The position numbers and the translations under genes are program-made. A DNA stretch of 55,559 nt from an uncultured Erwinia sp. Lineage in GTDB: Bacteria > Pseudomonadota > Gammaproteobacteria > Enterobacterales > Enterobacteriaceae. Each line of letters opens with the position of its first letter. The stretch's first letter is position 1. Shown in pieces: positions 50,019 to 55,559 of this stretch. Under the pieces are notes generated by a model. It was not told the origin of the DNA and ran no database searches. It saw only the letters and a program-made list of their open reading frames with translations. The stretch lies in the NCBI GenBank assembly GCA_946221915.1, contig CAMIKG010000027.1:1-55559 (forward strand), read 5' to 3'.

Positions 50019-51350
50019 ATGAATAACAATAATATATCGATAGAAGATGTCCCTTTGAATGGTTTTCACCAGTTGATGACCGTACGCGCCGGGGGAGGCT
50101 GGATCCTTGATGGTTACGTGCTGAGTATTATCGGCGTGGCTATCGTCCAGTTTTCTGACTATTTACATCTGACTTCGTTCTGGCAGGGCCTGATCGCGGC
50201 GTCAGCCATGTTCGGCACCTTCTTTTGTGGCTTTTTAGGCGGCTGGTTAACAGATAAAGTGGGCAGAAAGCGCCTGTTCTTCGTTGGTCCGATTCTGTTT
50301 ATTGTCGGTTCGATAGGGGTATTCTGGACAGAATCCGGCGTGATGCTGTTTGTTCTGCGCTTCCTTGTCGGCATGGGCGTCGGCCTTGAATATCCCGTTG
50401 CCGGATCGCTGCTGACAGAGTTCCTGCCGCAGAAAAACCGTGGCCCGCGTCTCGCTGCGCTGACGATTCTCTGGTTTGCGGGGGCGGCGCTGGCTTATAT
50501 CGTCGGTAACGCGCTGCTGGCCTACGGCGGCGATGATGCCTGGCGTTTAGTGCTGGCCAGCCCGGCAGTGCTCGGTGTGGCACTGTTTTTAATTCGCCTG
50601 GGAACGCCTGAATCTCCGCGCTGGCTGGTCAGCAAAGGGCGTCTGGCTGAAGCTGAGCAGGTGATCAAAAAGGTGTACGGTCAGACGTTTTCTCTGGCTA
50701 ACTTACCGGCGGAGTCTGCGGAGGAGAAGGTTTCCGTGCGCAGCATGTTAACCTCGGGCTATGGCCTGCGCATGCTGTTTGTGGCGGTATTCTGGAGTGC
50801 TGCAGTGGTGCCGATGTTCGCCGTTTACTCGTTTGCGCCGGTGGTGCTGAAAGCACTGAACCTCAACGGTGAGTGGGCGTCATTCGGCTCTATCTTTATT
50901 ACGCTGCTGTTTGTGGTGGGCTGTATTCTGGCGACGCGTCTGATCGATACCATGGGACGCCGTAAGCTGATTATCCACAGTTTCCTGTGGTCGAGCCTTG
51001 CGTTGCTGGGCCTGGGAGCCGCTTCCCATGGTTCGGAGATGCTGGTACTGGTGCTGTTTGGTGCCTACGCGGTGTTTATCGGTGGCGCTCAGGTGCTGGA
51101 ACTGGTGTACCCGAACGAGCTGTTCCCGACGGAAATTCGCGCCTTTGCGGTGGGTATGGGGTCATCACTGTCGCGTATTGGCTCTGCCGCCGGCACCTGG
51201 CTGGTTCCGTTCTCGCTGACCAGCCTGGGTATTGGCAACACCATGTATATGGCGGCGGCAGTATCGGTGGTCGGACTGCTGTTCTCAATCTGGCTGGCGC
51301 CAGAGACGAAAGGGATGACGCTGGAAGAGGCGGCTTCACTGAAACGTTAA
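50019..51350 (+). CDS. MFS transporter, sugar/metabolite:H+ symporter type
   Basis: A 443-residue major facilitator with twelve hydrophobic helices. It shows the loop motifs GGWLTDKVGRKRLF (2-3), ESPRWLVSKGRLAEAEQ (6-7) and PNELFPTEIRAFAVGMGSSL (10-11), typical of the sugar-porter and related metabolite:H+ symporter families; YgcS-like proteins of E. coli are a near match by eye. The substrate is unknown. The start at 50019 follows AGGAG with 10 bases between. A strong terminator follows. Confidence 0.83.
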   Translation: MNNNNISIEDVPLNGFHQLMTVRAGGGWILDGYVLSIIGVAIVQFSDYLHLTSFWQGLIAASAMFGTFFCGFLGGWLTDKVGRKRLFFVGPILFIVGSIGVFWTESGVMLFVLRFLVGMGVGLEYPVAGSLLTEFLPQKNRGPRLAALTILWFAGAALAYIVGNALLAYGGDDAWRLVLASPAVLGVALFLIRLGTPESPRWLVSKGRLAEAEQVIKKVYGQTFSLANLPAESAEEKVSVRSMLTSGYGLRMLFVAVFWSAAVVPMFAVYSFAPVVLKALNLNGEWASFGSIFITLLFVVGCILATRLIDTMGRRKLIIHSFLWSSLALLGLGAASHGSEMLVLVLFGAYAVFIGGAQVLELVYPNELFPTEIRAFAVGMGSSLSRIGSAAGTWLVPFSLTSLGIGNTMYMAAAVSVVGLLFSIWLAPETKGMTLEEAASLKR

Positions 51351-51364
51351 TGAGGCATACCGAA

Positions 51365-51395
51365 AGCCGCCGCACTGATGTGCGGCGGCTTTTTT
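51365..51395 (+). terminator. Rho-independent terminator after the MFS gene
   Basis: agccgccgca pairs with tgcggcggct around a six-base loop, followed by five T. Confidence 0.92.
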
Positions 51396-51615
51396 GTTTT
51401 GGGGCAGGAAAATAACAAGTTCGTGCAGATTGGCCTGAGAGATATTGAGCGGCTGGTGGTCACGCAATCATCGAACTGACAAAAGACCCCTGACTGAACC
51501 CCTTTTTCCTGCTGCTAAGTGAATCATAAGCAGGCTTCATTAACAGCCGCCAGCCGTGCTCTCCGCGCAGGCTGCCAAAAAAAACAGCGGGTTAGCGCAA
51601 AAAATCCCCAAATGC

Positions 51616-51650
51616 AAAAAGCCCGCTCAGGTTTCCCTGAGCGGGCTTTT
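51616..51650 (-). terminator. Terminator of the tRNA-Asn gene
   Basis: agcccgctcagg pairs with cctgagcgggct around a four-base loop, with A-runs on the plus strand giving the T-tract on the minus strand, 8 bases after the tRNA 3' end. It is also T-rich on the plus strand, so it may work both ways. Confidence 0.85.
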
Positions 51651-51657
51651 CTAAATA

Positions 51658-51733
51658 TGGCTCCTCTGACTGGACTCGAACCAGTGACATACGGATTAAC
51701 AGTCCGCCGTTCTACCGACTGAACTACAGAGGA
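51658..51733 (-). tRNA. tRNA-Asn (GTT anticodon)
   Basis: A 76-base cloverleaf with an encoded CCA. The acceptor stem is tcctctg/cagagga, the anticodon loop has ctGTTaa (anticodon at 51698-51700 on the complementary strand), the T arm reads ggttcgagtcc and the D arm agttcagtcggtagaac. The body is essentially that of E. coli tRNA-Asn. Confidence 0.97.
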
Positions 51734-52069
51734 ATCGTGTGAACGGGGCGCATAATAACGAGAGTGTTCGACCCTGTCAAAGCTTGTTTTCACCGAAATC
51801 TGTCAACTGCCGAATAAATCAGCAACCTGCCGCGAAACTGAACGTTATCCATATCAAAGCGCCAGCGCAACAGGCATGGCCTCTGCCATGGCTATTCTGA
51901 CCGCGATACATTTAGCCACCCTTAGCCACTTCACAACACGCCATAAGACGCGCACCGGTTTACAACTATCTTCTGAAGAATGATCACAAATATTTCACTT
52001 TCACGTTGTCTGCGCTGATTTTGAAATATACATTCCGCTTTAATTGTTCACCATTCGCGGGAAAACGGC
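51734..52069. other. Intergenic region between tRNA-Asn and the dehydrogenase
   Basis: About 336 bases without a recognisable gene. The last 80 bases are AT-rich and probably hold the promoter of the dehydrogenase; no integrase or attachment-site repeat of the tRNA 3' end was seen. Confidence 0.5.
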
Positions 52070-53191
52070 ATGCAAAAGGTAAGGATCGGACTGATTGGTA
52101 CGGGCTACATTGGGCGTTGTCACGCTATTGCCTACGCACAGGCGGCCACAGTGTTTAAGCTGAAAGGCGAAATTGTGCGTGAAATGCTGGCGGAAGTCAC
52201 CCCGGAGCTGGCGCGCAGCCAGGCGGATGCCTTTGGTTTTACCCGCGCGACCGGCAACTGGCGCGAGCTGGTCAGCGACCCGAATATCGATGTGGTGGAT
52301 ATCTGCGCGCCCAACTTCCTGCATAAAGAGATGGCGCTGGAAGCGATTCGCCACGGCAAACACGTCTACTCCGAAAAACCGCTGGCGCTGACGGTGGCCG
52401 ATGCCGAAGAGATGACGCGCGCGGCGCAGCAGGCTGGCGTGAAAACCCTTGTTGGTTTCAACTATATGAAAAACCCGACCAGCCAGCTGGCACGTGAAAT
52501 CATCGCGCGTGGTGAAATAGGCGAGGTGGTGCACTTCTACGGTACGCATAACGAAGATTACCTGGCAAACCCTAATACGCCGCTCGACTGGCACTGCCAG
52601 AAGGCGAAAGCCGGACTGGGTGCACTGGGCGATTTAGCGGCGCATATCGTCAATATGGCTCATTATCTGGTCGGCGATATCACGGAAGTGAGCGGCGATA
52701 TGCAGACGGTGATCAAACAGCGTCCGGACCCGCAGGATCACGCGCGTCTGCTGCCGGTTGAGAACGAAGATCAGGCCAGCGCGTTGCTGCGCTTTGCACA
52801 GGGGGCGCATGGAGTGATTGAAACCTCGCGTATTGCCTGCGGCAGCAAAATGGGACTCACCTATGTGGTGACCGGCACCAAGGGGACGATCCGCTACACC
52901 CAGGAGCGCATGGCGGAGCTGGAGCTGTATCTGCATGACGAACCGGCGGGTCGCCAGGGTTTTAAAACCATCCTGACCGGTCCGGCGCATCCGGATTACG
53001 CCAACTTCTGTATTTCTGCGGGTCATGGCATCGGCTTTAACGATCAGAAAACGGTGGAAATTCGCGACCTGATTAACGGCATCGCCGCCGGAGATCGTAT
53101 GTGGCCGGACTTTGCTGAAGGTCTGCAGGTGTCGAAAGTGCTGGAAGCGATAGCGGTGTCCGCTGTTGAGCGGCGCTGGGTAGAGGTTTAA
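52070..53191 (+). CDS. Gfo/Idh/MocA-family oxidoreductase
   Basis: A 373-residue NAD(P)-dependent sugar or polyol dehydrogenase. The Rossmann motif is RIGLIGTGYIGRCHAIAYA (5-23). The family's EKP catalytic triad block is GKHVYSEKPLAL (about 95-106), and the substrate domain has GLGALGDLAAHIVNMAHYLVG, with the conserved DxxxH. Inositol, glucose or deoxysugar dehydrogenases belong here; the substrate is not evident. It lies alone between the tRNA and the GC-rich repeat. Confidence 0.88.
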   Translation: MQKVRIGLIGTGYIGRCHAIAYAQAATVFKLKGEIVREMLAEVTPELARSQADAFGFTRATGNWRELVSDPNIDVVDICAPNFLHKEMALEAIRHGKHVYSEKPLALTVADAEEMTRAAQQAGVKTLVGFNYMKNPTSQLAREIIARGEIGEVVHFYGTHNEDYLANPNTPLDWHCQKAKAGLGALGDLAAHIVNMAHYLVGDITEVSGDMQTVIKQRPDPQDHARLLPVENEDQASALLRFAQGAHGVIETSRIACGSKMGLTYVVTGTKGTIRYTQERMAELELYLHDEPAGRQGFKTILTGPAHPDYANFCISAGHGIGFNDQKTVEIRDLINGIAAGDRMWPDFAEGLQVSKVLEAIAVSAVERRWVEV

Positions 53192-53277
53192 GCAGAGAAG
53201 GGGGCGACAGGCTTGCTGATAGGTTTGACATCAGCTTTGAGGATAAGTCATCCAATCTTTCCAGCAACACCGATCTG

Positions 53278-53450
53278 ATCCCCTCCCCCATAAAATGGGG
53301 GAGGGTTAGGGAGGGGGAGCCACTGGCACCGAGCTGGCAGCTCCCCCATCCCAGCCTTCCCCCGCCTCGCGGGGGAAGGAGCTGCCCGCACTCCTCTGTG
53401 GCTACACCATTTTCCCTTGCCTCACGGGGGAAGGAGCTGCCCGACTCCCT
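53278..53450. repeat. Second copy of the GC-rich palindromic repeat
   Basis: Contains ccctcccccat-aaaa-tgggggaggg, gttagggagggggag and cttcccccgc-ctc-gcgggggaag, all matching the element at 1-235, with tgtggctac-type spacers. A further partial unit (cctcacgggggaaggagctgcccg) follows at 53419-53442. It lies between two convergent genes, so a shared terminator function is possible. Confidence 0.75.
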
Positions 53451-53504
53451 GTGTGATTTCCACATCGCGGCAGAAGGTGCACAGATCGCCCCTGTGTAAC
53501 TACA

Positions 53505-55154
53505 CTATTTCCCCGCACATTTGCCGCAGACAGAACTCTGGATCTGGGCAAAGAAATCATTACCCTTATCATCCACCAGAATAAAGGCCGGGAAATCTTC
53601 CACTTCGATTTTCCAGATAGCCTCCATCCCCAGTTCCGGATACTCGACGCACTCCAGATGACGAATACTGTTCTGCGCCAGCACTGCCGCCGGGCCGCCG
53701 ATACTGCCGAGATAGAAACCGCCGTGCTTATGGCAGGCATCGGTTACCTGCTGGCTGCGGTTGCCTTTAGCCAGCATAATCTTACTGCCGCCATGCGACT
53801 GCAACAGGTCGACATAGGAGTCCATACGGCCTGCAGTGGTTGGGCCGAGTGAGCCGGACGCATAACCTTCTGGTGTTTTGGCCGGGCCCGCGTAGTACAC
53901 CGGGTGATCTTTAATATACTGCGGCAGACCTTCACCACTGCTGATGCGCTCCTGCAGCTTCGCATGAGCAATATCACGCGCCACGATGATGGTGCCGTTC
54001 AGCGACAGGCGGGTTGAGACCGGATACTGCGCCAGCTGCTGCAGGATCTCTTCCATCGGACGGTTCAGGTCAACGCGCACCGCTTCACCTTCACCCGCCT
54101 TACGCAGTTCTTCAGGAATATACTTGCCTGGATTGTTTTCCAGTTTTTCCAGCCAGATACCGTCGCGGTTAATCTTGCCTTTAATATTGCGGTCGGCGGA
54201 GCAGGAGACGCCCATACCCACCGGACATGAGGCGCCGTGACGCGGCAGACGCACCACCTTGATATCGTGCGCAAAGTATTTACCGCCAAACTGCGCGCCG
54301 AGACCCAGATTACGCGCTTCTTCCATCAGCTCCTGTTCCAGCTGAATATCCCGGAACGCCTGACCATGGGCATTGCCCTCGGTTGGCAGCGCATCGTAAT
54401 AGCCGGTAGACGCCAGTTTCACCGTTTTCAGCGTCGCTTCCGCTGAGGTGCCGCCAATGACAAACGCAATATGGTAAGGCGGGCAGGCGGCGGTGCCGAG
54501 GCTGCGCATCTTCTCCACCAGCCAGTTTTTCAGCTTGCCTGGCGACAGCAGTGCCTTGGTTTCCTGATACAGATAGGTTTTGTTGGCGGAACCGCCGCCC
54601 TTGGCCATAAACAGGAACTTATATTCAGCGCCGTTGACGCTATACAGATCGATCTGCGCGGGCAGGTTGGTGCCGGTGTTGATCTCGTTATACATATCCA
54701 GCGCCACGTTCTGGGAATAGCGCAGGTTATCTTCGGTGTAGGTGTTATAGACGCCCTGTGACAGTGCCGCTTCGTCATCGCCGCCGGTCCATACCTGCTG
54801 GCCTTTCTTGCCGACGATAATTGCGGTGCCGGTGTCCTGGCAGGTGGGCAGAATGCCTTTGGCGGCAATTTCGGAGTTGCGCAGGAACTGCAGCGCAACG
54901 TACTTATCGTTCTCGCTGGCTTCCGGGTCGTGCAGGATATCGGCAACCTGCTGCTGATGTTTTGGTCGCAACATAAAAGCGGCATCGTGGAAAGCATGTT
55001 GCGCCAGCAGCGTCAGCGCCTGCGGATCAACATTAAGCATTGGCTTGCCATTAAATTCAGTGACGGAAACGTAATCACTGCTCAGCAAATAATATTCAGT
55101 CTCATCTTTATTAAGTGGAAAGGGTTCCTGATAATGAAAGGGTTTATTTGACAT
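53505..55154 (-). CDS. fumA: Class I fumarate hydratase (4Fe-4S, FumA/FumB type)
   Basis: A 549-residue iron-sulfur fumarase that interconverts fumarate and malate in the TCA cycle. The three cluster cysteines Cys105 (LPTCQDTGTA), Cys224 (AACPPYH) and Cys318 (GVSCSADRN) are at the same numbers as in E. coli FumA. The C-terminal domain has HGGSKIMLAKGNRSQQVTDA, and the length (548 in E. coli) is normal. FumA and FumB cannot be separated from sequence alone; the symbol is a best guess. It is monocistronic, with the repeat element downstream. Confidence 0.93.
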   Translation of the reverse strand: MSNKPFHYQEPFPLNKDETEYYLLSSDYVSVTEFNGKPMLNVDPQALTLLAQHAFHDAAFMLRPKHQQQVADILHDPEASENDKYVALQFLRNSEIAAKGILPTCQDTGTAIIVGKKGQQVWTGGDDEAALSQGVYNTYTEDNLRYSQNVALDMYNEINTGTNLPAQIDLYSVNGAEYKFLFMAKGGGSANKTYLYQETKALLSPGKLKNWLVEKMRSLGTAACPPYHIAFVIGGTSAEATLKTVKLASTGYYDALPTEGNAHGQAFRDIQLEQELMEEARNLGLGAQFGGKYFAHDIKVVRLPRHGASCPVGMGVSCSADRNIKGKINRDGIWLEKLENNPGKYIPEELRKAGEGEAVRVDLNRPMEEILQQLAQYPVSTRLSLNGTIIVARDIAHAKLQERISSGEGLPQYIKDHPVYYAGPAKTPEGYASGSLGPTTAGRMDSYVDLLQSHGGSKIMLAKGNRSQQVTDACHKHGGFYLGSIGGPAAVLAQNSIRHLECVEYPELGMEAIWKIEVEDFPAFILVDDKGNDFFAQIQSSVCGKCAGK

Positions 55155-55559
55155 TTTTTATCTCACTTAAGATGTTTAAATTAGAAACAGTTAAATGACA
55201 TCCTGGATGCCACTTTTTATTTTTTATGCACTTCCCGCTGACACGGTTAAGCTGGAAAGTGTTCAGAAAGCGTGCCGGTAAGCCTGTTGCCGTTGTTTTT
55301 TGCATTGTGGTTCGTTACTGGCCGGTTTCAGGTTAAGTGAAACAGGGCAAACTGCACCGGCTGTTGCGGCTTTAACCCTGCTTTCTGCAAGGTCTTCGCT
55401 GAGCATCTTAGCACTGAACCTCTGGCAAAGTCGCGCGCTAAACGCGCTGCCAGAGGATGAAAACGGTTCTGTTGTTGCTGATTTTACTTATTCCTTTTTT
55501 ATAGAATAAAAAATTTAAATCTACTTTTTTAAATTACAAAACTAAAAAGGTAATATTAT
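55155..55559. other. Upstream region of fumarase to the window end
   Basis: No convincing gene. A 69-codon frame at 55300-55509 lacks a ribosome-binding site and family similarity. The final 70 bases are very AT-rich and probably belong to a promoter or to a neighbour beyond the edge. Confidence 0.5.

Noticed and set aside
51658..52069. Integration site of a mobile element at tRNA-Asn
   Set aside because: tRNA-Asn genes are common integration targets, but no integrase, no repeated tRNA 3' end and no foreign-looking cargo follow; the neighbour is an ordinary dehydrogenase.
55300..55509. 69-codon frame near the right edge
   Set aside because: No ribosome-binding site, no recognisable domain; likely chance frame in the fumarase upstream region.

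Overview
The window looks like chromosomal DNA from a GC-rich enterobacterium (Enterobacterales). The best evidence is the block dacD - sbmC domain - yeeA - yeeX, which matches the E. coli yeeX-yeeA-sbmC-dacD neighbourhood gene for gene, together with a tRNA-Asn, a FumA-type fumarase and a citCDEFXG citrate lyase cluster of enterobacterial type. An Erwinia/Pantoea-like plant- or insect-associated member is plausible because of the aromatic-acid, siderophore and sugar-uptake genes, but the sequence alone does not settle family or genus. All functions below come from reading the translated sequence and recalling families; no database search was run.

Layout. 1-8.7 kb: a GC-rich tandem repeat, an acyltransferase, the dacD/MerR-SbmC/yeeA/yeeX block, an orphan LacI and a divergent ydcF. 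In this block the SbmC (GyrI) domain is fused behind a MerR DNA-binding domain and a TipAS-like region, with an in-frame internal ribosome-binding site that could also release free SbmC. 8.7-19.3 kb: a complete citrate fermentation locus. citS, a fumarylacetoacetate-hydrolase-family gene and citC-D-E-F-X-G run leftward, and the citrate two-component system citAB is divergent. No oxaloacetate decarboxylase pump genes are present; the FAH-family gene sits where an oxaloacetate-handling enzyme would be expected. 19.3-24 kb: an iron island with a Fur-boxed FAD monooxygenase, a hydroxamate-type TonB receptor and an AraC/PchR-type regulator. 24.2-26.8 kb: a MetQ-N-I-type ABC importer.

26.8-34.3 kb: an aromatic-acid locus. 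It holds an AAHS-family transporter, a LysR regulator with two DNA-binding domains, galB-galC-galD (the lower gallate/4-oxalomesaconate pathway), a DUF1932 dehydrogenase, and a type I (VOC-fold) extradiol dioxygenase where the unrelated type II GalA/LigAB enzyme would be expected. 34.4-39.2 kb: an FAD amine-oxidase-like gene and a TPP-riboswitch operon tenA-thiZ-thiX-thiY for salvage of thiamin pyrimidine. 39.3-41.3 kb: a luciferase-like flavoenzyme and a HigBA-type toxin-antitoxin pair with a textbook operator.

41.4-49.4 kb: a leftward operon for an AfuABC/FbpABC-type importer, a fused inositol-monophosphatase plus Cys-phosphatase protein and a LacI regulator. A perfect 16-bp palindrome lies in its promoter region, and an FAD oxidoreductase paralogous to the one at 34.4 kb lies upstream. 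I read this operon as uptake and intracellular dephosphorylation of a phosphorylated organic solute. 49.4-55.6 kb: an MFS transporter, tRNA-Asn, a Gfo/Idh/MocA dehydrogenase, a second copy of the GC-rich repeat and class I fumarase.

The most novel-looking items are the MerR-TipAS-SbmC fusion with its internal start, the gallate-type operon with a swapped ring-cleavage enzyme, and the double-phosphatase transport operon.
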